From: Saprospiraceae bacterium
Lineage (GTDB): Bacteria > Bacteroidota > Bacteroidia > Chitinophagales > Saprospiraceae
DNA: 64,000 nucleotides
Assembly (NCBI GenBank): GCA_016713025.1
Contig: JADJPZ010000003.1
Coordinates: 124,001 to 188,000, forward strand
Reading direction: 5' to 3'
In this document: positions 52,152 through 61,731 of the stretch, piece by piece
Position numbering within the stretch: position 1 is the stretch's first letter
Layout: each line of letters opens with the position of its first letter
The notes under the pieces: generated by a model
Database searches by the model: none
Seen by the model: only the letters and a program-made list of their open reading frames with translations
Told to the model about the DNA's origin: nothing
Translations under genes and position numbers: made by a program

Positions 52152-55085
52152 ATGAAATCATTATTAACCACATTTTTATTCATTTCATTCCAATTTGTTG
52201 TCTTTGGGCAAAAAGGTATCATGGTCAATGGAACAGTTAAAGATCAAAAGACTAATGAACCGGTTATCGGTTGCAGTATTGCATTAAAAAACTCTACTGA
52301 AGGTACCATTACAGATGTTGATGGAGCGTTTTCCTTTCAGGCTTCTGCCGACGGAATACTTGTTTTTTCATACATAGGTTATGTTACGCAGGAAATTCCG
52401 ATTGGCGGGAGAACCCAGATAGATGTCATCCTTGAAAATGACGCTATCACCATTGATGAAGTTGTAGTCATCGGCTATGGGGCAGTAAAAAAGAGCAATG
52501 TAACAGGATCAATTGTTTCTGTCAAACCTGCTGAACTTAAAACTGTTCCAACTACCAATGTGATGGAATCACTTCAAGGAAAGTTACCCGGAGTAGACAT
52601 CACAAGATCGAGCGGAGCTGCAGGTGCAGGAGTCAATGTTCTTGTAAGAGGTAACCGATCACTCACGGCATCAAACTCACCACTTTTTATCGTCGATGGT
52701 ATTCAGTACAGTAACATTCAGGACATCAACCCCAATGATATTGAAGCCATGGAAGTACTCAAAGATGCCGCATCTACCGCTATTTATGGTTCAAGAGGAG
52801 CAAACGGGGTTATCATCATCACTACAAAAAAAGGAAAAGCCGGTAAAACTAACATTTCATTTAACGCTTACAGTGGTGTTTCTCAACTCACAGGATATCC
52901 GAGAGTGATGGGGCCGGAAGAATATAAACAATTCAGACGTGAGGCCAACAGAACAACAGGGAACTGGACATCAACAGCAGATGATACAAAAATATTTGGC
53001 AACTTACTGAATAATAAAGGCACTTACTGGCCGGACATATTTCTACAGGATGGAAAGCAAAGCGACTACCAGCTAGGGATATCCACCGGTACTGAAAATA
53101 CCAATGTTTATGTTTCATTAGGCCTGTTTAATGAAGCCGGTTTGTTTGAAAAAGACAAATTGAGCAGATATAGTTTAAGGGCCAACATTGATCATAAGAT
53201 TTCTAAAGTATTTAATATTGGTACCCAAAATCAAATAACTTACTACGACCAGGATTTTAGAAATGACCCATTAGGTACAGCCAATAAACTGGTACCACTT
53301 GAAGAACCTTATGATGCTCAGGGAAATCTTATTTTACTGATCAATAACGGCAGAAATGTCAATCCATTATCAGACGTTCTTGAAAATAATTGGGAAAACA
53401 ATACCCGTACAAGCAGATTATTTACGTCAGCTTATCTGGGAGTTAATTTTATGGAAAACCTGACATTTAAAACAAATTTAGGTATTAATCTTACCTCATC
53501 AAGAGAAGGACTTTACGCAGGGTCTCAAACCAATTTCAGAAACGGAGCACAACCTTTGGCAAGATATATTGCAGGTAATTCGACTGGTCTGAACCTTGAA
53601 AACATTTTAAATTATAATTTCAGTATCAATAAACATAGTTTTGTGCTTACTGGTGTTCATTCAGTTCTCACCAATCATTTTGAATCATCCACTGCTGAAG
53701 GAACAAACCAGTTGATCAGCAGTCAATTGTATTATGGCCTTGCCAATGCCAATTCACAAGTATCTATAGGTGCCGCACTTAAAGAAAGTGCATTGATTTC
53801 TTACACCGGACGACTCATTTACAATTACAATGATAAATATCTGATGACACTTACTGCCAGGTCTGACGGGGCATCACAGTTGAGCGAAGGAAACAAGTGG
53901 GCATTTTTCCCATCTGCATCTTTTGCCTGGAGAGTGTCTCAGGAAGACTTTCTGAAAGATAACAGTGCTATTTCAGACTTGAAACTGAGAGCCAGCTATG
54001 GTATTGCTGGTAATTCTGCCGTGGAGCCTTACTCCACACAAAGTGTTTTGAACAGAGTACCGTTTGCATGGGACGAAGCGGCAGCAATAGGATATACTTT
54101 TGCTCCTCAAATTGGAAATACTAACCTTAGGTGGGAAACGTCAGCAACTGCCAATTTTGGGGTTGATTTTGGTTTATTAAATAACCGGATCACGGGTACT
54201 CTCGATTTATTTCAGACCAGGACAAAAGATCTCTTACTCCAAAGATTGCTTCCGTTAAGTTCCGGAGCTGTGTCAACAATCGAAAATGTGGGTGAAACAG
54301 AAAACAAGGGCATAGAACTTGGAATCAACGCCATTGCAGTGGACAACAAAACATTTAAATGGAATGTAGGGTTGAATTGGTTTAAGGTGAATGAAAAAAT
54401 TTTAAAATTGGCTACAGAGTCCAATGACGTCGCAAATGGATGGTTCATCGGTCAGACTACTCAATCTTTCTTTGATTATGAAAAGATAGGTATCTGGCAA
54501 ACCGGTGAAGCAGAAGCTGCAAAAGCTTTCAATCAGGTGCCTGGAGATATAAAAGTGAGGGATGTTAACGGCGATGGAAAAATTGATGCTACTAATGACA
54601 GGGTAATTTTGGGTAGCGGCAGGCCTTCATGGATCGGCAACCTCAATAATGACTTTAAATTTATGAATTTTGACTTGAATATTCAGCTATTTGCAAGATG
54701 GGGACAACTGCTCAGATATGCTTTTACTGGAGTGTATGATCCACAAGCCAATGAAAACAGCTTAATTCATAATTATTGGACACCAGAAAACGCATCTAAC
54801 GATTTTCCAAGGCCAAACGCAAGTAAATCGCAAAGTGCTACCCTTTATTATTCTTCTTTGTTTTATAAGGATGGTTCTTTTTTAAAGCTGAGAGGTATCA
54901 CATTAGGGTACACATTGCCTAAATCAGTGGTGAATAAGATTCATGTAAGTAATTTACGAGTTTATGTATCTGGTCGAAACCTGTGGACATATTCTAAAAT
55001 AGAAGATTATGATCCTGAAAGAGGTGGTAATTTCACCAACCCAATGACAAAACTTTTTGTAGGTGGTGTCAACATTGATTTTTGA
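52152..55085 (+). CDS. SusC/RagA-family TonB-linked outer-membrane transporter (second)
   Basis: A 977-residue SusC homologue with signal peptide, carboxypeptidase-like domain (VNGTVKDQKTNEPVIGCSIA), TonB box (DEVVVIGYGAVKKSN), plug (IYGSRGANGVIIITTKKGKA) and barrel ending LRVYVSGRNLWTYSKIEDYD. It pairs with the SusD encoded 33 bases downstream. It is not a close copy of the first SusC, so the two pairs may take up different pectin fragments. Its own LacI-like operator suggests shared control. Confidence 0.94.
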   Translation: MKSLLTTFLFISFQFVVFGQKGIMVNGTVKDQKTNEPVIGCSIALKNSTEGTITDVDGAFSFQASADGILVFSYIGYVTQEIPIGGRTQIDVILENDAITIDEVVVIGYGAVKKSNVTGSIVSVKPAELKTVPTTNVMESLQGKLPGVDITRSSGAAGAGVNVLVRGNRSLTASNSPLFIVDGIQYSNIQDINPNDIEAMEVLKDAASTAIYGSRGANGVIIITTKKGKAGKTNISFNAYSGVSQLTGYPRVMGPEEYKQFRREANRTTGNWTSTADDTKIFGNLLNNKGTYWPDIFLQDGKQSDYQLGISTGTENTNVYVSLGLFNEAGLFEKDKLSRYSLRANIDHKISKVFNIGTQNQITYYDQDFRNDPLGTANKLVPLEEPYDAQGNLILLINNGRNVNPLSDVLENNWENNTRTSRLFTSAYLGVNFMENLTFKTNLGINLTSSREGLYAGSQTNFRNGAQPLARYIAGNSTGLNLENILNYNFSINKHSFVLTGVHSVLTNHFESSTAEGTNQLISSQLYYGLANANSQVSIGAALKESALISYTGRLIYNYNDKYLMTLTARSDGASQLSEGNKWAFFPSASFAWRVSQEDFLKDNSAISDLKLRASYGIAGNSAVEPYSTQSVLNRVPFAWDEAAAIGYTFAPQIGNTNLRWETSATANFGVDFGLLNNRITGTLDLFQTRTKDLLLQRLLPLSSGAVSTIENVGETENKGIELGINAIAVDNKTFKWNVGLNWFKVNEKILKLATESNDVANGWFIGQTTQSFFDYEKIGIWQTGEAEAAKAFNQVPGDIKVRDVNGDGKIDATNDRVILGSGRPSWIGNLNNDFKFMNFDLNIQLFARWGQLLRYAFTGVYDPQANENSLIHNYWTPENASNDFPRPNASKSQSATLYYSSLFYKDGSFLKLRGITLGYTLPKSVVNKIHVSNLRVYVSGRNLWTYSKIEDYDPERGGNFTNPMTKLFVGGVNIDF

Positions 55086-55118
55086 TAATTTTTTATAAAA
55101 TTTAATAAATAAAGAAAA

Positions 55119-56822
55119 ATGAAAAAGTTAAATATATATTTTCTTGCTTTGGCAATGTTGGGTACAATAGGTTGTTCTGACCTTCTGGAAGAAGAAAACA
55201 GAGCTGGCCTTACGGGGGAGACAGTGTATACCAGCCCGGCAGGATTTGAATCTCTGGTAAATGCAGCATATTCGTTTACCAGAGCTTGGTATGGCAAAGA
55301 AGAAGGCTATAATCTCATGGAAATGGGCACAGATCTATGGTTGCCTGGTGTGGACAACAGAAGAGTGGACTTGATGCTTTATAATAACCTACAAGGATCT
55401 GAAGCAGGATTAGCTGCTACTGAGACATTTATCGAAAGGTTATGGCAAAGATCATATCAGGCTATTGGTTTATGTAATACAGGCATTGCAGGAGTTAAAA
55501 ATTCTGGCCTCTCTGCGGCACTTCAAACAACACGCGAAGCAGAGTTGAAATTTTTACGAGCTTTTTATTATTTTATTCTTACAGAACAATGGGGTGATGT
55601 ACACTTCATCACAGAACCATCAACAACTGCTCAAACAACAGCCAATAAAACATCAAGGGCAAAAATTTATGAATTGATACTTTCCGATTTGGATTTTGCA
55701 GTAACAAATTTACCAGCTACTACCACACAATATGGTCGTGCTACAAAACCTGCGGCAGAAGCCATGTTAGCCAAAGTACAATTGACTCTGGGCAATAATC
55801 AGGCAGCTTCTACTCTAGCCCAAAAGGTTATTTCCGGATACAGCTTCAAGTTAGTCACAGGATACAATACACTTTGGTCTATGACAAATCTAAAAAATAC
55901 CGAAGTCATCTGGGCATGCAATTATACAGCAGACCTCACACTTTCCGACCTGGTAAATCCTGTAACAAATCCTGATGGACACCCAAGAGGCGGGCATAAT
56001 GGTCACTTACACTTTGGTATGGCTTATGAAAGGACTGCCGTAGGTTCTATTGGCATGCAAAGAGATGTTGCCAATGGACGCCCTTTCGTAAGATATATGC
56101 CTTCAAAATTTTTATTGAATTTATACAATGAAAATGATGATGCGAGATATAATGGTACATTCAAAACAGTATGGTTATGCAACAGGGCCGGATCATACAA
56201 GAAAAAAGTCGGAACTACAGATGTAGATATAACCCTCAAAGTAGGAGATACAGCAATCGTAGCTACCAAATATGAAATCAGTGATGATATAGACAGAACC
56301 AGAAAATACCTGATCATTGACGAATCTAAAATGTATAAAGCAGACGGCACAGCAAATGGAAATGCGATGTTTGTAGCTCTTCAAAAATTTGATGATCCTA
56401 CCAGACCTACATTTAATGAAGCACAGAGCGGCCGTGATGCTTTTATTTTAAGATTAGCAGATATTTACCTGATTGCAGCTGAAGCAGAATTGAATCTGGG
56501 AAATAAAGCCAAAGCTGCTGAATTGATCAATGTAGTCAGAACCAGGGCTGCTATGCCAGGAAGAACAGCCAATATGCAAATTACGGCTAATGATGTTACC
56601 ATTGATTTTATCCTGGACGAAAGAGCAAGAGAACTTGCCGGAGAACAATGGAGATGGTTTGATCTTAAAAGAACAGGAAAACTGATCGATAGAGTAAAAA
56701 GGTTCAACCCAATGGCTGCTCCATTTATTCTGGATTTCCACACTGTCAGGCCTATACCTCAAAAACAGATTGATGCAGTTACCAACAAATCTGAATTTGT
56801 TCAGAATCCCGGATATAAATAA
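55119..56822 (+). CDS. SusD/RagB-family outer-membrane lipoprotein (second)
   Basis: A complete 567-residue SusD: lipoprotein signal with Cys near residue 19 (LGTIGCSD), TPR-like helical fold (EAELKFLRAFYYFILTEQWG), and the C-terminal SusD region (IYLIAAEAELNLGNKAKAAE, RELAGEQWRWFDLKRTGKL, ending QNPGYK). It binds glycan at the cell surface and closes over the partner SusC. A rho-independent terminator follows. Confidence 0.94.
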   Translation: MKKLNIYFLALAMLGTIGCSDLLEEENRAGLTGETVYTSPAGFESLVNAAYSFTRAWYGKEEGYNLMEMGTDLWLPGVDNRRVDLMLYNNLQGSEAGLAATETFIERLWQRSYQAIGLCNTGIAGVKNSGLSAALQTTREAELKFLRAFYYFILTEQWGDVHFITEPSTTAQTTANKTSRAKIYELILSDLDFAVTNLPATTTQYGRATKPAAEAMLAKVQLTLGNNQAASTLAQKVISGYSFKLVTGYNTLWSMTNLKNTEVIWACNYTADLTLSDLVNPVTNPDGHPRGGHNGHLHFGMAYERTAVGSIGMQRDVANGRPFVRYMPSKFLLNLYNENDDARYNGTFKTVWLCNRAGSYKKKVGTTDVDITLKVGDTAIVATKYEISDDIDRTRKYLIIDESKMYKADGTANGNAMFVALQKFDDPTRPTFNEAQSGRDAFILRLADIYLIAAEAELNLGNKAKAAELINVVRTRAAMPGRTANMQITANDVTIDFILDERARELAGEQWRWFDLKRTGKLIDRVKRFNPMAAPFILDFHTVRPIPQKQIDAVTNKSEFVQNPGYK

Positions 56823-56855
56823 AACTTGTCTTTTAAATAATGAGTTAATGATTTG

Positions 56856-56899
56856 TCCTCCGTCCTGCTTTGATGATTTTTCATGGACGGAGGATTTTT
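56856..56899 (+). terminator. Rho-independent terminator after the second SusC/SusD pair
   Basis: TCCTCCGTC (56856-56864) pairs with GACGGAGGA (56886-56894) with five Ts following. It separates the uptake pair from the downstream enzyme genes, possibly leaky. Confidence 0.8.
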
Positions 56900-56970
56900 A
56901 GAAATATTCCTCAGATTTATGAAATAAATCGGTTTCTTTTTACCTTTAGGAAATTCAAATTTAAAGTGCA

Positions 56971-59295
56971 ATGAAATTTTTTTCCATATTAGTGGCTTTC
57001 GGATTGGCTCCTTTTTTAGTTACCCAATCTACTCAAAAGGTTTTTCTCATTGGTGATTCAACCATGGCCAATAAAAAAAGTTCCGATGCCCCTGAAACCG
57101 GATGGGGACAGGTTTTTGGAGAATTTTTTAATGCAGGCATAGAAATCCACAATCATGCTGTGAATGGCAGATCAACGAAAAGTTTCAGGGATAAGGGACA
57201 TTGGAACGAAGTATTGTCAAAACTTAGCAAAGACGATTATGTGATCATACAGTTTGGCCATAATGATGCAAAAAAAGATGACCCGGAACGATTTGCAGAA
57301 GCTAAAACCGATTATAAATCCAATTTAATTGCTTATATTTCAGAAATCAAGGCTAAAGGAGCAATTCCAGTATTAGCAACACCGGTATTCAGAAGAAAAT
57401 TTGATGAAAAAGGTACTTTGATTGATGGTCACGGAGATTATCCGGCAGTTGTCAGGGATATTGCAAAATCGCAAAATCTAGACCTGCTGGATATGCATCG
57501 TGCCACAGAAAAGATGTTTAAAGATCATGGCCCGGAGCTCTCAAAACATATCGTCATGCACTATCCCGGTGGAGTTTTTATAAAATTTCCAAATGGTGTG
57601 AAAGATGACACTCACTTTTCACCTTATGGTGCTAAATTGGTTGCAGCATCTGCCTGCAGACTATTGATGGAACAAAAACACCCATTGAGAAATTTTCTTA
57701 AAAAATCTGTATTTCCTTCTAAATTGCTGTACGAATTGCCACAAGTAATAAATACTACTTTTCGGAAAGATACTTTTGATATCACAAGATACGGAGCAAA
57801 ATCAGGTATTGGTCATTTAAATACATCTTCTATTCAGGTAGCTATTGATAATGCATTCAATGCCGAAGGCGGAGTAGTGCTGATACCTTCAGGACTTTGG
57901 GTGACAGGTCCGATAGTATTAAAAAGTAATGTAAATCTTCATCTATCGCATGGTGCCTTGCTCCAGTTTTCAGAAGACAGAATGCAATACCCTATTATCG
58001 AAACCACATGGGAGGGTCAGGTGGCTTACAGGTGCCAGGCGCCAGTTTCAGCTAGAAATCAATCCAATATAGGCTTAACCGGCGCAGGAACCATCGATGG
58101 AGCTGGCCATGTCTGGAAATCTGTAAAAAGGTCAAAACTCACTGAAAGTCAATGGAAAAGCCTGATTAAAACCGGTGTGAATGATGGTAATACATGGTAT
58201 CCGACTGCCGCATCAAAAATCGGCCACGAATCTGATTGGGCCAAAAAGATTACGGCCGGCAAAACCTTTCAGGATTACGAATCCGTAAGAGACTTCTTAC
58301 GGCCTAATATGGTAAGTTTTATCAATTGCGACGTAGTGCTGATAGACGGTCCGGTTTTTAACAATTCTCCAGCCTGGACTTTACATCCTTTGATGTGCAG
58401 GCATACTACTGTCAAAAATACTACAGTGATCAATCCCTGGTTTGGCCAGAATAATGATGCTATTGACCTTGAATCGTGCAGGTTTGGTATCCTTGATAAT
58501 TGTACCTTTGATACTGGTGACGATGCGATCACTATAAAGTCAGGTCGTGATGCCGAAGGTCGTAAAAGGGGCATTCCAACATCCGATTTTATCATTAAGA
58601 ATACAAAGGTACTTCATGGCCATGGCGGTTTTGTAATTGGAAGCGAAATGTCAGGTGGAGTACACAATATGTATGTCAATAATTGTACTTTTTTAGGAAC
58701 AGACATTGGACTGAGATTCAAGACCACCAGAGGACGTGGTGGGTCTGTTCATGATATTTATATCTCGGATATACATATGACAAAAATTGTTGGTGAGGCA
58801 ATACTTTTTGACATGTATTATGCGGCTAAAGATCCTATTGCCCTGATAGGAGATGAATCAGGACCGATAGAAATCAAAGTTGAACCAGTGACCGAAGCAA
58901 CCCCTGAATTCAGAGACTTTTATATGGAAAACATTTACTGCAATGGTGCCAAAACAGCATTGGCTATCAATGGTTTACCCGAGATGAATGTAAAAAATAT
59001 ACAGATAACCAATGCCGGGTTTGTCTCTGAAAAAGGAATTTCTATCAATGACGCCAATGAAATCTCTCTAAAAAACATCCACTTAACGCACAAATCAGGA
59101 ATACCGGTTTCAATCAATAATGCCCGGATGATCACATTGGATAATTTCGAAATTACCGGTGCTCCCAGTGAAATTTGCCAAATCAATGGCGACAAAAGTA
59201 AAAATATAACATTCACCAATTTTAAACAAAAACTGAATAATGGTTCAATAAAAATAGATCCGAAATCTGATAAAAAATCTATATCAATAAAATAA
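56971..59295 (+). CDS. Fusion of rhamnogalacturonan acetylesterase (CE12) and GH28 polygalacturonase
   Basis: A 774-residue exported protein. Residues about 23-230 form an SGNH hydrolase of the CE12 type: GDST with S30, GHND block (QFGHNDAKKDD), and D212/H215 in DDTHFSPYG. Residues about 265-720 are a GH28 right-handed beta-helix with the complete active site: N494-N-D496, D517-D518 in DTGDDAI, H551 in GHGG and R582-x-K584. CE12 removes acetyl groups from rhamnogalacturonan; GH28 cleaves polygalacturonan or rhamnogalacturonan. One polypeptide would deacetylate and cut. The start overlaps nothing; the next gene starts 14 bases after its end. Confidence 0.9.
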   Translation: MKFFSILVAFGLAPFLVTQSTQKVFLIGDSTMANKKSSDAPETGWGQVFGEFFNAGIEIHNHAVNGRSTKSFRDKGHWNEVLSKLSKDDYVIIQFGHNDAKKDDPERFAEAKTDYKSNLIAYISEIKAKGAIPVLATPVFRRKFDEKGTLIDGHGDYPAVVRDIAKSQNLDLLDMHRATEKMFKDHGPELSKHIVMHYPGGVFIKFPNGVKDDTHFSPYGAKLVAASACRLLMEQKHPLRNFLKKSVFPSKLLYELPQVINTTFRKDTFDITRYGAKSGIGHLNTSSIQVAIDNAFNAEGGVVLIPSGLWVTGPIVLKSNVNLHLSHGALLQFSEDRMQYPIIETTWEGQVAYRCQAPVSARNQSNIGLTGAGTIDGAGHVWKSVKRSKLTESQWKSLIKTGVNDGNTWYPTAASKIGHESDWAKKITAGKTFQDYESVRDFLRPNMVSFINCDVVLIDGPVFNNSPAWTLHPLMCRHTTVKNTTVINPWFGQNNDAIDLESCRFGILDNCTFDTGDDAITIKSGRDAEGRKRGIPTSDFIIKNTKVLHGHGGFVIGSEMSGGVHNMYVNNCTFLGTDIGLRFKTTRGRGGSVHDIYISDIHMTKIVGEAILFDMYYAAKDPIALIGDESGPIEIKVEPVTEATPEFRDFYMENIYCNGAKTALAINGLPEMNVKNIQITNAGFVSEKGISINDANEISLKNIHLTHKSGIPVSINNARMITLDNFEITGAPSEICQINGDKSKNITFTNFKQKLNNGSIKIDPKSDKKSISIK

Positions 59296-59309
59296 AAATA
59301 TTTAAAAAA

Positions 59310-61265
59310 ATGATGACTTTCAGAAACATTGTACTTGTATTTTCTATGCTGATGCTGCACTTTATTGTTGTTGCACAAATAGATCTTTCAAGGGAAATGG
59401 CCAGAACTATCATGGAGCAATACCGCGATTCGCTGGTGGTAAAAAAATATATCAATCACCTGATGCAAGATAATCTTCTACAGTCAAAAGAAGAGAAGGA
59501 TATTGAAAAAGCAAATCAAAGACCAGCCAACTGGAATTATGAAATTGGGGTAGTACTGACAGGTTTTGACCGCTTGTGGAGGAGTACCGGAAATCCGGAA
59601 TATCTGAAATACACAAAAAAAATTATAGATCATTTTTTGGATGCCGAGGGCAATATTAGAACTTACCATATGGATGAATTTAATATTGACAATATCCCGC
59701 CAGGAAGGCAGCTTATCTCACTATACAATGTATACAAAGACAAAAAATATCTGAAAGCAGCAGAAAAGCTGAAATACCAGTTGGACTGGCAACCACGCAC
59801 AAAACAGGGAGGATATTGGCATAAACTGAGATATCCATACCAGATGTGGTTGGATGGCTTATATATGGGACAGCCCTTCAGGACGGAATACTTGTTGCTG
59901 AGTGGAAATAATGCAGAATGGGATGACGTAGCCAATCAATTTATATGGATGGCAAAAGGAGCCATCGATCCTAAAACCGGTTTGATGTATCATGCATTTG
60001 ATGAAAGCCGTGTACAAAGATGGTCCAACCCCAAAACTGGGCATTCTCCGGAATTTTGGTCCAGGGCTATGGGTTGGTATATCCTCGGTTTAATTGATGT
60101 GATAGAATTATTTCCAAATGACCAAAAGAAGAAAAAGGAACTGATTGATATTTATGTAAAATTGGCCGATGCGCTTGCCAAAGTACAGGACCCTGCTAGC
60201 GGTGTATGGTGGCAAGTAACCGATAAAGCCAATCAAAAAGGCAATTATTTGGAAAGTTCGGGTTCATCTATGTTTGTAGCTGCTATGCTGAAAGGTTTGA
60301 GACTGGGTTATCTGCCGGAAAAATTCAGAGATGCAGCAAACAAAGGCTATCAGGGAATATTGAAGGAGTTTGTAACAAAAGACGATAAAGGTTTCTACCA
60401 TTTAAACCGAGCTGTGGCAGGAGCAGGTCTTGGCGGATCGCCTTACAGAGACGGATCGTACGAATATTATGTCAACGAACCAAAACGCGATGACGATCTC
60501 AAAGCTGTGGGTCCATTTTTACAGGCAGCTATAGAATATGAATTACAAGGTTTACAGTCTGTAGGCAAAGGGAAAACGGTGCTGTTGGATAGATATTTTA
60601 ACAGCGAATATAAAGATGGAAAAAGATATCACTACACCTGGGATGACTATCATGATAGTGGATTTTCCTGGGTGGGTCAGACCTTCAGGGATCGCGGAGC
60701 GCAAACACTGCACCTCGATGAAGCTCCAAACGGAGTAAATCTTAATGATGCACATGTTTATATCATAGTAGATCCTGATCATGAAAAGGACAATCCAAAG
60801 CCCAATTTTATTACAGAACAGCATTGTGATAATATTGACTTCTGGGTGAAAAATGGCGGTACACTGATACTTATGACAAATGATACCACCAATGCAGAAA
60901 TTATCCGGTCCAATAAGTTGGCAGAAAAGTTTGGTATCAGCTTCACCATGAAAAATATCAATTTTGTCAAAAATGATAACTATCCGGATGGTGTTGTCCT
61001 TGCAGATAAAGACAATGGCATATTTACTCCCGGCAGCAAATTTTATATCAAGGAATTGGTTACATTAAAAGTGAAAAAGGGAGTAAAGAAAATAGCATCA
61101 AAAGGAAAGGATATCATCATTGCAAGTACTACTCATGGTAAAGGCAAAGTACTTATAGTTGGAGATCCATGGTTGTACAATGAGTATGTCAATGGAAGAA
61201 AACTTCCTGGAGATTTTGACAACTATAAAGCAGTCGTGGAATTGATAAATTGGGCTTTAAAATAA
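59310..61265 (+). CDS. GH105/GH88-type unsaturated glucuronyl or rhamnogalacturonyl hydrolase with C-terminal DUF4350-like domain
   Basis: A 651-residue exported protein (signal about 4-23). Residues about 30-405 are an (alpha/alpha)6 barrel of GH105: YPYQMWLDGLYMGQPF contains the catalytic D182, followed by GHSPEFWSRAMGWY and ESSGSSMFVAAML. The family hydrolyses the 4,5-unsaturated uronic acid left at the end of oligomers by lyases such as PL10. Residues about 415-651 match a DUF4350/GATase-like Rossmann domain (AHVYIIVDPDHEKD, FWVKNGGTLILMTND, KGKVLIVGDPWL). The role of this appendix is unknown. It is a typical pectin-locus enzyme. Confidence 0.88.
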   Translation: MMTFRNIVLVFSMLMLHFIVVAQIDLSREMARTIMEQYRDSLVVKKYINHLMQDNLLQSKEEKDIEKANQRPANWNYEIGVVLTGFDRLWRSTGNPEYLKYTKKIIDHFLDAEGNIRTYHMDEFNIDNIPPGRQLISLYNVYKDKKYLKAAEKLKYQLDWQPRTKQGGYWHKLRYPYQMWLDGLYMGQPFRTEYLLLSGNNAEWDDVANQFIWMAKGAIDPKTGLMYHAFDESRVQRWSNPKTGHSPEFWSRAMGWYILGLIDVIELFPNDQKKKKELIDIYVKLADALAKVQDPASGVWWQVTDKANQKGNYLESSGSSMFVAAMLKGLRLGYLPEKFRDAANKGYQGILKEFVTKDDKGFYHLNRAVAGAGLGGSPYRDGSYEYYVNEPKRDDDLKAVGPFLQAAIEYELQGLQSVGKGKTVLLDRYFNSEYKDGKRYHYTWDDYHDSGFSWVGQTFRDRGAQTLHLDEAPNGVNLNDAHVYIIVDPDHEKDNPKPNFITEQHCDNIDFWVKNGGTLILMTNDTTNAEIIRSNKLAEKFGISFTMKNINFVKNDNYPDGVVLADKDNGIFTPGSKFYIKELVTLKVKKGVKKIASKGKDIIIASTTHGKGKVLIVGDPWLYNEYVNGRKLPGDFDNYKAVVELINWALK

Positions 61266-61292
61266 AATATTGTGTTGAACTAAAAATTTAAT

Positions 61293-61727
61293 GTGATGAT
61301 GAAGATATTTTGTATTATCGGTTTAATGTGCTGTAATGTTATGCTTTACAGTCAGTTTAAATCACTCATTGAAGTCGGGGATTCTGTAGAGATATTGCGA
61401 AAACTGATGATTGACCCCGATTCTATAAGACTAAGTAATTTACTTTCGGAACAACTTTCATACGGGCATTCATCCGGACGGATTGAGTCCAAATCAGAGT
61501 TCATTGCCAATTTGCTAAATGGTACCTCAGATTTTACTGAAATCACATTATCGGATCAAAAAATGACTGGAACAGGAAATTCAGCTGTGGTCAGACACAA
61601 TCTCACTGCAAAAACTAATGATAAAGGTGTAACAGGAAATGTAAAATTGCATATCATGACAGTATGGGTAAAAGAGAAAAAACAATGGAAATTATTTGCA
61701 CGTCAGGCCACCAGATTAAACCCATAA
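61293..61727 (+). CDS. Small exported NTF2-like (DUF4440-type) protein
   Basis: A 144-residue protein with an N-terminal hydrophobic signal (about 4-20) and one NTF2-like domain: LSEQLSYGHSSGRIESKSEF, then HIMTVWVKEKKQWKLFARQA. Such small proteins are frequent in sugar-acid utilisation loci in this phylum; no reaction is established, though the cone fold often binds small acids. The next gene starts four bases later, so they are co-translated. Confidence 0.78.
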   Translation: MMMKIFCIIGLMCCNVMLYSQFKSLIEVGDSVEILRKLMIDPDSIRLSNLLSEQLSYGHSSGRIESKSEFIANLLNGTSDFTEITLSDQKMTGTGNSAVVRHNLTAKTNDKGVTGNVKLHIMTVWVKEKKQWKLFARQATRLNP

Positions 61728-61731
61728 AAGC

